Below, piece after piece: positions 1 through 12,200 of a stretch of DNA of 64,000 bases. The DNA lies in assembly GCA_002914845.1 (NCBI GenBank), contig JXTC01000061.1:24016-88015 (forward strand), in the 5' to 3' direction. The notes beneath the pieces were generated by a model, which ran no database searches, was not told the origin of the DNA, and saw only the letters and a program-made list of their open reading frames with translations. The stretch is from Trema orientale. Lineage: Eukaryota; Streptophyta; Magnoliopsida; Rosales; Cannabaceae. The translations under genes and the position numbers were made by a program. Position 1 is the first letter of the stretch. Each line of letters starts with the position of its first letter.

Positions 1-640
1 ATTTTGTGATTTTAATTTACGAATTGTTTATTCTATCTTACTCTTAATGCTTTTGAGTGCTTGATTACCACTTAAATTGATATTGGTAATTTGGATGAGC
101 TTGAAAAAGGAATTTCAGATTTAGACCTAGATAGAATAACACATGATCATACTTATATGAGTTTGTGTAAGATAGGAATATACCTACATAATATGTGTAA
201 TTATTAAAAGACCTTACTCTTAATGAATCTTTTCTTAATCTAATTCACATAGGAATATAGTGAGTTAATTAGGGGAGATATTTTTACATGACTATCGGAA
301 GAGGCTTGTAGATGCACTAGGGTTCTTGATTGGCAATTCGCGTTAAATAGTAATTCAAAGAGGGCAACTAGTAATTTAGGCATACGTAGAGTGAAAATTA
401 TAATCCTAGGTTTATTTTCATTGGTGATTTGACAATTTATTTGCACTCTTTAATTTAATTTTATTTATTTTCTTGTTTTCTTTTAGTTTAAATTTTAATT
501 TTAGAACTTTTTAATTTGATTGTTTGGATAAATTGATAATTAGTACTTAATGAATTATAGTAATTTCTTTGTGGGAACGATATCTTTATTCATCACTTTA
601 TTACTTGTTCGATACGTGCACTTGCGTATAAAATTCCACA
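1..640 (+). mobile_element. Probable Ty3/gypsy LTR relic (partial)
   Basis: The segment ends with GTTCGATACGTGCACTTGCG (607-626) followed by TATAAAATTCCACAACA. This resembles the 3' end of many plant Ty3/gypsy (Athila/Tat-like) long terminal repeats just before the primer-binding site. The upstream AT-rich block with its stop-filled frames fits an LTR body. No recognisable primer-binding site, gag or pol follows, and the left end lies outside the window. I therefore call it a decayed solo-LTR or LTR fragment, by resemblance only. Confidence 0.4.
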
Positions 641-1809
641 ACACCAAACTTATAAAATGGTAAATCCTAAATAGTCCTTATTAACTCATAGACAAAGAGC
701 GCAAGGAACAAAAGACCACTTGATCCTGCCGAGATTTCTAACTCAAAGAGAAGCTAATTTATCTGCACAAAAATTAGTTTCAATAAATTAGTTTCAATAT
801 ATATATATACATGAAAAAAAATTGAATAGTTATACACCTAGACAAGGACTTTTTGACAATTGTTGAGTATTCGCCAAGGAATGTCACAAGATCCCGAATC
901 AACAATAATCAAAGAAAAACTCTCTACCTAAAGCTTATGCCAACCCTATAGCATTCACCACAGACCATAATATTCAGTTTCAATACAAACATTTTACCCA
1001 AAGATACTATACTCGCTCGGTGTCGAGTGGGAACACTTTTTTATTTATTTATTTATTTATTTATTTATTTTTTGCCTTTTTTTCCCGAAGTATAGTGAAC
1101 GGTTGAGATCTTCTCAAAACGTATATCATATTCTAAGTAAACTATACTTGTTCTTTTGTGATCGATCTGGTATTATATATTCCAACAGAAATGTTTTCAA
1201 GTATGAATTAAGGTCAGGAAGTCATACTTGGACCTACTATTTTTCTGAAGGGCCTGTGAACTCGATACTGAGCTAGCCCATATTTGTGTCCAAACCATAT
1301 TGACAATGGCTCACAAAACTGATTGCTAATTGCGGCCTTTTCTGCATAAAATAAAATTCTAAGACGCAAATAAAAATTCATAGCTATGAAAGAGAAAGTA
1401 GTAGCAGAGGAGGAGTTGTTTTCAATAATGTTGTCTGTGACCTAATTAAATTTTTGGTTCTGGTTACTTTGGGGTTAGGTAAAAGAAAAAAAAAGTTGGA
1501 GGTTGGGTCATATAGTTTGCGTGTATCTAAAACTAGTGGCACATGTGTTGGAAGGACACATGAGACACGAGAAGTATTTACTGACTAGTTACATTATAGG
1601 CACAGAACTTTAAAAAGTTTTCACAATAATATTTCTAGATTCACAAATATGTGTATACTTGGCCATATTAGGCAACGACTTGTTTAATTATTCATTAGTT
1701 GAATGGACTTGAATTCCAATGTTTTTATGCGGTGTACTCTATGGTACTCTTCTTGCATTCAATATATGTTGTTTACAATAGGATTAATTACCAAAAAATA
1801 TCGTATATA
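641..1809. other. Intergenic spacer with (TTTA)n microsatellite
   Basis: AT-rich spacer with no supportable coding sequence. A (TTTA)n tract lies at about 1040-1071. I see nothing else recognisable. Confidence 0.6.
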
Positions 1810-2215
1810 GAGCCAGTTTAGTATTATTATATTATGTTGCAGTTGTACTGTAGTCCTACTATAGTTATGCTGTGAGCAAGAAGCAACTGTAGGAATAAAA
1901 ATCCAGACGTTTAGTAAATTTAATCTACAAAACTGTTGTACTATTTAAAAGCAGCATCCAAGTGTTTGGTAAGCTATAGATTATGTGTACTGTAAAATGA
2001 TATTTTAAACAATTTGTATCATAAAAGCAGAATCAATTTTGAAAAATAACCCTTACTCTGCTTCTCAAATTCTGTTTAAATTGACAGTTATGTAGTAACT
2101 TTGAAAATCTGCTCATAAAAAGGAGGAACTTGCCAAACACCCCACATTCCAAATTTTTTCGCTAACCGCTTTTAAAAGTTAAAAGCAGTAACCATGATCA
2201 ATCCCAAACAGGCCC
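1810..2215. mobile_element. hAT-like non-autonomous element, degraded
   Basis: The left end reads GAGCCAGTTTAGTATT (from 1810). The reverse complement of the right end reads GGGCCTGTTTGGGATT (ending at 2215). They agree at 12 of 16 positions by eye. The interior repeats variants of AAAAGCAG and contains 'ccaaacac' and 'ccaaacaggccc', phrases typical of plant hAT-type MITEs. There is no coding capacity. A clear target-site duplication was not found, so the ends are approximate. Confidence 0.45.
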
Positions 2216-5200
2216 ATAATTAGTATACAAATTAGGTTTATTAAGTTCTAATTGTGATTTTTAGGTTCTAGCTCAGCATTAATCAAGTTTAAGGGGGAAA
2301 AATGAAGGTGCCGAGTCTTTCTTGGGCGTGGAAAATTACATAAATTTCACAATCTGAATATCAATGATAACATTTATGTTCCATTGTTTTCAAAGTAAGA
2401 CTAGCTAAAAGTGTGTATTGTGTGTATGGATTAGTACAAGTACAAGGTCCCCATTGCTTGTTCCAACTTGTGGCTTAAAACACATTGCCCATTACTCTTG
2501 CATCTGCCTATGCCACTTTGCTCCTAATTAAGGCAATCCCTCTCCGAATGCTAAACTCAACCGTACTAATTAAGTTTCTCTGACCAGCTTCAGGTGGAGC
2601 ATATATTATATGCCACATGAAGCTTCATAGGAATTGATTCTAATTAATTTTTTTAATCTTATGGATATATGGTATAATTAATCAATTTTATTGCAATATT
2701 AAGTAGTTAATGTTCATATTCTCAATCAAGGTAGTAACCATCTCAATCTTAGAGGTTCCTTTTAGAAACAAAAAAATCTTTGAGCCTTTTTTTTTTTTTT
2801 CCCGGGAGGATTGTAAGTCATCAACTATATATGAAGCCACATGGTTTGCCTAGACCTCAGTTGCTAAAACGATGTATGATTGATCAACTAATAACTTGTT
2901 ATATTAACTAGAAAGCACCATATATATAGATTGTCTTCCCCAACAATTCATGTGAAATTAGGTGTGAGCAACAATATTAAAATGTTTGTGTATATATGTA
3001 TATATGACAATTTAACGTTTATATCATATGTATATGATCATGCTCTACTTCTAAACACATTTTTGAGGACCACTGACCTGAACTTTGGAACTTTTTAGAG
3101 TGACTTGTCCTTATCAAGCAAAGAGAAAGTAAGGAAAGATAAAAGATACCCTAAAGGCCCACCATGGTGGAGCAACACTGTCTTCTCCCTCTCTCAAAAT
3201 CTAACTTTAATTTGATTTTGCATTCAAATATTGCTAATCATCACATTGTGGTGGTTATTTATATATGGTCCTCTTTATCAATTTGAGGACATGAATTTTC
3301 TTTCTTTCCTCATTCCCTAGGCTTCCCGCCTTTTAGAAACTAAAATGAAATACAACATTACTTCCCATATTTCCCCACCGCAAAGAGAATATATATAATT
3401 GAACTGATAATCATGATGTCATGAGAAATTCAATATATAGACAGCTCAATATGTAACCATGTTCATCTCTCTTTTCCTTTCTTTTTTTTTTTTTAAATTA
3501 ATTTTGTGGGTGGCTGCTGAAAATCATGGTTATCTCATTGGACCATATTGTAGTAATGCACGCCGGTCCCTGGCTAATGACCCATTAGATAAGGTTATTA
3601 ATTAGTGCAAATATATGTGTACGTATGAATCTTTCCTTTTATTGCATGTAGTTGTCACTTTTTGATCATGTCCCATTTCTCAATTTGTGATATTTCCACC
3701 ATTTTAATTTCTTGTCTTTGGTTCTTATGGCTATAGAGATATACGTATGTGTACTAATTATACATATACAAGTTTGTTAATAGCTAGTTTGTCTTCATAA
3801 TGCTCATGTGGTGTGATGTAACTAAGCTATAACTTGGGTCCGGGTTTTGTAGAATTCTGTGTTGCTACATATGGTTCAGCAACATCTTTCACTTTCTATG
3901 AATTAATAGAGCTTAATTATCGGCAAGGATTATTTTCTTGACGTTAAGCAAGCAATTAAAACTCATGTTAATTCGTTTAATTAGAGAATCAGTGGAACTA
4001 AATATGCTATTGTATAATTATATATGAGAAATTTTATTAAACTTTCTCCATTATACCTTTAAGTTGAAAAATAACCGCTTCTAATTTTTTTTCTAAAAAA
4101 TATTCCATTTGGACCAAAACAGACCAAGATACCCCGATATATGTTTCCCTTACAAAAATTATCCCTATGTCTCTACGAAAAAACTTGTCCAAAGAGAATC
4201 TAGAGTTAAACAGTCTTTTAAAGTGAAAAACCAGATTCGAGTCCAATAATTTGAGTGAAAAACAGTTAATAAATACAATCAAGTACTGAAGCATTTACAT
4301 TGCCTTCAAACCTGATTTTTATGCTTTCAAAAAAAAAAAAAAAACCCTGGTTTTTATTAAGTTTCGAGATGTTTTGAGGTGATTTAAGCCTTCAAAATAT
4401 TTGTTATGATTTGGTTTGTGTAAATTTTATATAGATCCGTGACAAACATTGAGAATTTTCAATTAATATTAAATGATATATTTTCGATGAAGTTTTGTCA
4501 AACCCATCTTCTAAAGTCTATATTAAGAATTATCGAATGATAATCGACAAAAGAATGAAAAAAAAAAAAGAACACACAGATTTAAGAGGAAAACCATAAT
4601 CGAGAAAAAATCACTGACAGAGGAAGAAATTTTACTATGTCGAAAATAAAGTACAGAAAGTAGTGTATTACACAGCTAAAGCCAAAATATATAGAATTCT
4701 AAAACCCTAAAATACATATGTGTATGGATAAAAAACGACCCAATAAAACAAGTTCTGCCCCCACCCAATAAAATACGGCCCGATCTCTCTACTTCCACCA
4801 CAAATCTCAAAAAATTCTCACAATTACAAAAATGCCACATATATCACACTACAAAGCTTTCGGACTAGGTCAAACAGAATTTGAGTCACTGACTCTAACG
4901 GTCTATGTGGATAGAAATTTCATCGCAGAATATCAATAGAGATTTCCAATTACCAGCTTCTCAAGCAGTACTACCTACTTGACCTGAAGGAGTCCCATTA
5001 CTCTAATTTGTAGCTAGGCTGCAAATTCTGTGTGAGAATATACATAATCTAGGGTAATTAGCACACACAAGATATGTGTATATATATATATATATATGGG
5101 ACTGAACAAGCATGCATGTGATAAATAGCATTTGAAAGATTTGATTGTACCACTCAGTTTCTTTCTAGTGTTACGGATCATGAAATACATAGAATGTGGT

Positions 5201-6065
5201 ACAATATTTCCTCTTGCAATTTTCGGTGGGTACAACCTTGACTGATAAAGTCTCCTTTTTCTAATTAGGTATCGAGTCAGAAAAAAATACTGAAATAATA
5301 AAGACTGAGCTATATATATATGGTTGCCCTATATATATATATATATATGTATGAACTCCATCTTTAAATTATGGGATACCTTTGGGCTTTGTCTTTCCAT
5401 TGTCCCCACGATTATATGACATAGCAGGAAGGAGTGGCCTGCAAAGTGATCTTCTTTATAGATTCAAGTGTTACCATTTGAAAACGGAACACAACTTTTC
5501 AAGTCTATCTTATATTTATTTTTATACTAAGAGAGGTCAGTAGTTGCTACATGTTTTTGGCACCATTTAGATTCAAAATTTTATTAGTAAATTAATATAT
5601 ATATATACACACACACACATTAAAAAATGTTTTCAATAGGCCCTCCTTTTCTCACTTTTGATATTCTTTTCCTTTTAAAAGCTTTCTCTCCATTTCTCTC
5701 CGAGTAAAGATTGCTCATTCATATATATATATATATACATATATATATATTCTATTTAATCAGCTTTTTCCTTTTGTACTATATTCCATTTCGCTTAATA
5801 CTGTTTATCAAATTAAGTTTCAAACGCTCAGCGCCCATTTATGCAGTTGTCTCATAATTTATCAGGTTTTAAAAAATGGCAGTTGATACAGTTGATGATA
5901 TAATTATGACCACAACGAATGGTTATTATTATTTTTTTTTTGAAAGGACTAATAATGATCATTATTATTGTTTTTACTCGAAACACCAATTTGTGGTAAT
6001 AGTTTTGTCGTTCTTAGGCTTGTTGAGCAGGGAATGGTCAATTGGACGACACAATGTTTTTTATT
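2216..6065. other. Intergenic spacer with TA microsatellites
   Basis: AT-rich DNA with short (TA)n tracts near 5075-5098, 5325-5348 and 5722-5750 and poly-T runs near 2785 and 3480. The short open frames have no family resemblance and no coding-like base composition. I see no gene. Confidence 0.6.
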
Positions 6066-6233
6066 TAAGTAATGCCAGGGAGACCAAAATTTTGTGTAAA
6101 AAATTTACAGACATGTTATTATGTTCAATCACAATATTTTATCTCAAAGTGGAATTACACTATTTAAAATTATGTGATTAAAAATAATGTCACATTATTA
6201 GTACAAGTTTATTGTGTCTCTAATATTACTCTT
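6066..6233. mobile_element. Small TIR element (MITE), apparently complete
   Basis: The left terminus reads AGTAATGCCAGGGAGAC. The right terminus, reverse complemented, reads AGTAATATTAGAGAC, giving imperfect terminal inverted repeats around a roughly 130-bp AT-rich core. A flanking TTA on both sides would fit a PIF/Harbinger-type 3-bp duplication, but such a short duplication is weak evidence. Positions 6068-6195 recur at 6387-6514 with three mismatches in 128 bases, and a more diverged relative lies at 45644-45826, so this is a dispersed family. Confidence 0.6.
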
Positions 6234-6386
6234 ACGGATTTCTTGATGCTACTTGTGTGGTTTTAATTTTAAAAACAAATGCAACTCAAATTTTATTAAT
6301 ATTAATGCTTTCCTTTATGTAATATTAGTTTCAAAGCACGCGTCGGGATTAGTGCATTGTCGTTCTTCATGCAATGATATTATTTG

Positions 6387-6680
6387 AGTAATGCTAGGGA
6401 GACCAAAATTATGTGTAAAAAATTTACAGACATGTTATTATGTTCAATCACAATATTTTATCTCAAAGTAGAATTACACTATTTAAAATTATGTGATTAA
6501 AAATAATGTCACATGCCAACTGGGGCTAGCTCAGTTGGTCCAAGGCTTGAGGGATGTGTGTGTGAGTTTGGGGGGTCAGGGGTTCAAACCTTGGTAGAGT
6601 GTGTGTGTGTTATTTTCCTTTAAATTTGTAGTAAGTGGTGGTCATTAGTTAAGCCCCACTTTTTAAAAAAAAATAAAAAA
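6387..6680 (+). mobile_element. Composite insertion: MITE 5' part fused to a tRNA-derived SINE
   Basis: Bases 6387-6514 copy the first 128 bases of the neighbouring MITE (97-98% identity by eye). They are followed directly by a tRNA-like SINE and an A-rich tail (6665-6680). The whole unit is bracketed by the 16-base direct repeat GCAATGATATTATTTG at about 6371-6386 and 6681-6696. An A-tail next to a long target-site duplication is the signature of LINE-mediated retrotransposition. Because the duplication encloses both parts, they look as though they were inserted together. One caution is that sequence just left of the MITE copies is also partly similar, so a local duplication may be involved. 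Confidence 0.6.
6515..6680 (+). mobile_element. tRNA-derived SINE
   Basis: An RNA polymerase III A box, TAGCTCAGTTGG (6527-6538), lies 42 bases before a B box, GGTTCAAACC (6581-6590). This is normal A-B spacing. A tRNA-unrelated body and an A-rich tail at 6665-6680 follow. It is not a tRNA gene: there is no acceptor stem pairing or CCA-proximal complement downstream of the B box. It may have supplied the retrotransposition signal for the composite unit described above. Confidence 0.7.
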
Positions 6681-6696
6681 GCAATGATATTATTTG

Positions 6697-7272
6697 GAAT
6701 TAATTAAAAGAATCAATTAACAAGCTCATCAGGACTGTAATTTGTTTGTAAAACGTTAATTACTTCCCTCATTAATACGGATATATTTGGTTAGAATTTA
6801 AAGCATGTGGTCAGTTTATTTAAACAATTAGATAAATATAACGAAAATCTATTATAATTGTAACATGAATTATGATAAATATGTACTGTTCTTTTGGAAT
6901 CTTTAAGTACTAAGTACATTTTTACTCCAGCAACATTAAGAACTATGATTCATTATGAGACCTCGTCATAAAAAAAATAAAATAAAAAAAACGGAGGATA
7001 AGAATATTAACATGTAACAAATTCCGAAGAAAAATTAACAGCAAATGACAACAAGGAAGAGGCATATAAAAACTCCGGAAATTAAATCATTTTGAAAGTG
7101 ATTTTTGTAAAATTTCTAACTTTTAAGAGTTTTTTACAAAGTATTCTTTTTGCGTTGTTAACTGTAATGTCGAGCGTTATAGATTGTGGTCCAGTTATAC
7201 TTGTTCTTTCATTTTGTGAAGAGTTTTAAAAGATAAATTTTTGGGAGAGAGACATAAAATCACAAAGGNNNN

Positions 7273-7308
<36 letters not shown>

Positions 7309-8950
7309 GAGCGACAGGGAGCAAAGACGAAGAGTTTATTTTCTTTTTTATTTTGAAAATCTTCCTGCTTTATTTCAATAAGGATTAGAAAATATAAAAA
7401 GATGAACCGTTGCAAAAGTACAAAACAATAAATTAAAGTTTCGATTATTCGTAAAATGTATAACGTCTAATCACGTTGCATGTCATATAATTCCAAAACC
7501 ATGCATGTACATTGTGCGCGAACAACGTAATCAATAATTGTTATCAACTATTATTTATCCAATGCCTTCAAGAGGTTAAAAAATATATTATTACATAATG
7601 ATAATAATTGTCGTAAAACTGTTTTAATATTGAGCGGAAAATAAAAAAGAAAGGATTAGTGAGTATTTAGTATAACATACGTCTAATTTTGAATTTCAAT
7701 TAACTTTTACTTTATTGTCATATTTTAAAATTATCAAAATCCATATTTTCTAATGCTCAATTAATTCCTTATTACACTTTTAATGCTCAATCAAACATTT
7801 TAAATGTTATAAAGCATCAAAACATTTCAAATATTATGGATTAAAGACCCTAATCCGTCATTATCAAATATAATAGAATAGAAAATAAAAATTATCACAT
7901 ACAAGACTTATAATGTGGTTCATCTTGAATGTGAGAGTTATGTCTATTTTCAATTGTAGGTTACTACTATTATATTAAAAAAGAGAAAGAGAAAGAAGAA
8001 TTACAAGAAAAACTTATAGCTCATGCACCTTGTAAATTACCATCTCATTCTACTTAAATAAGCTCCCTAATTTCCTTCTTATACGCATTTTGTAAATTGT
8101 GATCTTATTCAACTTAAATTGGCCTCCTAATGTCCTTCCTACACTAGGAGAACTAGGGTAACCAAATTACATGTGCGAAATATCCAAAATACGTGCACTA
8201 TACTTTCATGTATACGATGTCAGATATTGCATAAGGATTGCATCAGCCGATACACATCTACATAATTATGTTCACATTCCAACATTAAATAACATTATGC
8301 ATTGGAATAAACAATTAAATTTAGTGTCAAACTTATCATTTTACTATTTTTTAAATGCCAAATATTATAAACTTTGCGTTGGAGATGGTCTTACAAATAA
8401 GCTATGTTCTTTATTTTAATTTTTATTTTTTTGCTCAAAGGTCCTTTCTTTTAATCACAAATATTTGAATCTCATTTTCATAAAACATCAAGCATCATGT
8501 TCATATTCATATTTGGCACGTGAACTCAAGAAATAAAAAATAATAAAAATATTCTTGAATTAAACAGTATTTAAAAAAAAAAAAAGGAGACAGGGTAAAA
8601 TTGAAAATAAAGAAGGTTATTTTTGTACTTTTATCTCACATATTAAATAGGTTGAGTTAAGAGTGGAGAAAGATCCGGGCCCCACAACTCTGCGTGTGTG
8701 CGAGCGAAAAAAAAAACAAAAAACAAAAATCAAAATCATTTTAAAGTCAAAAACAAAAAAATTACGTTAAACGTCTTCTCATATCCTTAATTCTCTCACA
8801 CTTCACTCTATTTACGGTAGTAGTAGGTGTATTAAGCTTTCTACTAGTATAGTTTAGCTTAATAATAAGCAAAAGTAATTAAGGCCCGAATTTATCTGAG
8901 TCACGTCTAACACGATCTAGGTCCACTCCACGGTCCACTACTACCTAAAT
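6697..8950. other. Intergenic spacer and distal promoter of the kinesin gene
   Basis: Mostly AT-rich and non-coding. A 4-base assembly gap (7269-7272) abuts an (AT)n tract at 7273-7304. Nearer the gene, at 8897-8903, is TGAGTCA directly followed by CGTC. This could be a bZIP-type site, but it is a single motif. Confidence 0.5.
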
Positions 8951-9142
8951 CACTTTACTGCTAAAAACTAAAGCAAGTAATAACCTCTCTACATTCAAAT
9001 ACAGCCATTTCAAAGCTCAGCACTTTCTGGGTTTTTCTTCAATTTCACCATACCCACTTGGGTTTTCCTTTCTGGGTTTTTTTGCTTTCCCCTTCAAGTT
9101 TCCAAATTTTCAGAGTTTGAGCTTTTCTGGGTTCTTTCTATT

Positions 9143-9184
9143 ATGAGCTCACATTCTTTGTCTATGGCGTTTTTGAGGTTTTGA
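9143..9184 (+). promoter_or_regulatory. Short upstream ORF in the kinesin 5' leader
   Basis: An ATG at 9143 opens a 13-codon frame that ends with TGA at 9182-9184, 71 bases before the main start. It would lie in the mRNA if transcription begins upstream of 9143. The C/T-rich stretch at about 8985-9140 looks like a leader. Such uORFs usually lower main-ORF translation. Transcript start and conservation are unknown. Confidence 0.4.
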
Positions 9185-9205
9185 ATACTAGGGAGGAGTA
9201 GTAGT

Positions 9206-9244
9206 TGCTGTTGTTGTTGTTGTTGTTGTTGTTATTGTTGTTGT
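9206..9244 (+). repeat. (TGT)n microsatellite in the 5' leader
   Basis: Thirteen or so TGT/TTG triplets, with one TAT interruption, end about 11 bases before the kinesin ATG. The frame is open through the repeat (a run of leucines), but no ATG precedes it in frame, so it is leader sequence and not an N-terminal extension. Confidence 0.85.
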
Positions 9245-9255
9245 ATTTGTTTTCA

Positions 9256-12200
9256 ATGGCTGCTTCTGGTGGCTATAATTACCGGAATGGAACTCAGAGA
9301 AGTTCACTCAAGGTGGATAGACCTCTCTCTGTTAACTCCAATCCCAAGTCTTCTTCTGTCAAATCCAAGCCTTTGTCCGCTTCTGGTGGGGTCCGCCGTA
9401 GCAGTACTGGCTCCATTGGAGCCTCCCCTGTTGCAGGTGCCAAGGACGATGCCGGAGGTTGGTTTTTCTGGTCTTGTTCTGTTTTTTATTTTGAGAATAT
9501 GATTGAGATCTTGGCTCTCCCATATCATATGATTGCTTCTGTCTTGAGTATATTAGAAATGTGAATAGTAATGTACTACTATGATGGTTTAATGGCAAAA
9601 CAGAAAATAGGAATGTTTTCTTTTCTTCTCTCCCCAATGACCAAATAGGCATTTGGCTCTTTTTGGTAGAGTTTTAGACTTTGCTTGCAACTGGAAACAG
9701 GGGCGTCATGGCTTACTTCTCCAAGATGTTAAACAATGAAATTGTTGGATTCTGAATTGTTGGTTAGTGTTATCACTTTTCTGTCGATGGACAAAGTCTT
9801 TGTTAGCCAGGATGCACTTTTGGGTCCGGTGAAATTGGATTGCTTGTGACTTGGATGTAGATGCAATTTCTGAATTTGTATAAGATTTTGGTATTTTTTC
9901 CCCTTATGGATTAGCAACGAGGTTGTACAGTTACTCAATTGTATGCCTGTGCAAATGGTACCTGGAATCACTTTCTAATAGCAGAAATGGCATAGTCGTT
10001 CAAGGATGAATTCGTAGAGTAGTTAATAACGAGCCGAATTTTCTTAGCCAAGAAGGAAAGAAGGCCAATAATCTGATTTTTGTGCAGAAGGCTGAAAAAT
10101 CCCTTTTTTTTTTTTTTTTTGCACAATGATTTTCTCATAGTTTCTCAAAATCGAGACTTGGGGTATATAGTTGATTTTAATATTGATCAATACGTTTTTT
10201 TTCTTTTAAATTTGTTTGGCACTTTTACAGATTATCAATATTTCTATCTCCTGCTTACAATTTAAATTGTTCAAATGCTTATTTAGTATTTTCAAGGGAA
10301 ATGTTCTCCTTATTAAGTAGAAAAAAGATCTTGCCGTTTGTATCATAAAATTATCATAGTAGTCTTAATCCACATTCTTTTAGGTTGGTTGTCCCATTAT
10401 TGTACTTGTGTAGTTGTCTCTAACCAAAGGGATGCCATTGTCGTTCCCCTTTCTTAATATGCTTATGTTTAAAAAACATATTTAGATTATTTTTTATGTT
10501 CATCTTATATTGTTCCATACGCGGATGTAGTTCCAGGAAGAGTCCGAGTAGCTGTAAGATTGCGACCCCGAAATTCAGAGGAATCGATAGCGGATGCTGA
10601 CTTTGCTGATTGTGTGGAATTACAGCCCGAGGTAACCTGCTATATCTGGTGTTTTGGTAGCTAACTATCTCCAGACAGTATTCTCTGATGCTCATGGAAA
10701 ATAAAATTATCTTTTTTTCCCTTATATTTTTCAGCTTAAAAGGTTGAAACTACGGAAAAACAATTGGGACTCTGATACATTTGAGTTTGATGAGGTTCTC
10801 ACTGAGTTTGCATCCCAAAAACGTGTTTATGAAGTTGTGGCAAAGCCTGTTGTGGAGGTGCACATACATGAAACCTTTCACTATAATCTTGCCCTTAGCA
10901 CTTTCATTACAGAAACATCTTATATTTTCGTAGATATTTATTCCCGTGACGTGCCACTTTATAATTTTCTTTTCTCAGAGTGTCCTGGATGGTTATAATG
11001 GGACAGTCATGGCATATGGGCAAACTGGTACTGGTAAAACATATACTCTTGGATGTCTTGGAGAGGAAGACACAGCTGCCCGTGGAATAATGGTGCGCGC
11101 AATGGAGGACATTTTGGCAGATATTTCTCTAGAGACTGATTCTGTGTCAGTTTCCTATTTGCAGGTTGTTAAATTTCAAAGCAAATTTTGTCATTGTTTT
11201 TACTGTTTCATTAATACTTGTCAGATATTTGACTTCGTAACTAATCAAACTTGTTTCATTTTTTGAAAATTTGTTATTAATACTTGGGATTCTTTTACAA
11301 GCTTTATCTTTTTTCTAAGACCTAGTTTTTTACGCATGAGTGCAGCTTTATATGGAGACTATTCAGGACCTTCTTGATCCTGCAAATGATAACATTTCCA
11401 TAATGGAAGACCCAAAAACTGGAGATGTATCTCTACCTGGGGCTACAATAATTGAAATTAGGGACCAGCAGAGTTTTGTGGAACTATTAAGACTAGGAGA
11501 AGCTCACCGTTTTGCTGCAAATACAAAATTGAATACTGAATCTTCTCGTAGTCATGCTATTTTAATGGTAATATTTAACATGTGATTCTTGATTTTTCTA
11601 CAGCTGCATTTTTTAGAACTTTTAAGACGATTAAGTTGGAGGATTAACGACCACATATACTGCTACAGGTAAATGTGAAGAGGCATGTAAAAGGAAGAGA
11701 TCCAACTCTTTCAAATGAAAACGGTTCCCACATGGTTAAAACTCTAAAGGCTCCTATAGTTCGGAAGGGCAAGTTAGTTGTAGTGGATCTTGCTGGTTCA
11801 GAGCGTATAGACAAGTCAGGTATGAGTGATTGGATCTCTTATGAAAAATAGAATATTCTCTCATCATTTGCTTTGTTGAATGGTCTATAATTGTAAGACA
11901 GCTTAGATGTAGTAATATTTGTAAAATATGTAGTATATGCTTTAATCTGAGGCAGTACTTTTTCCCCAGTTTATATTATAACTAGAAGTTTCTTAGAATG
12001 ACATTTAAGGGTGCAAAATCCAATCAAGTTGCAATTTTTATTTTTAAGATGTTTTAGGAAAGTAATAAAGACTTAAATATAAAAGATAAAATGTGAGCAA
12101 TCAGTCATGGAGGAAGTAATGAATGATTTCTTGGATACAAATAACTTTAGTATGAGGATAATAAATAAAATGAGAAAACTCAAAACAGTGTGGTTGGCAT

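Noticed and set aside
5876-6181. 101-codon plus-strand frame
   Set aside because: It overlaps the MITE and poly-T tracts, and its translation is low-complexity without family resemblance.
6515-6600. tRNA gene
   Set aside because: A and B boxes are present but no cloverleaf closes, and an A-tail and target duplication follow; it is a SINE.
9205-9255. Leucine-run N-terminal extension of the kinesin
   Set aside because: The extension would begin with TTG, not ATG. The run is a TGT microsatellite in the leader, and ARK1 relatives start at the MAASGG-like position.
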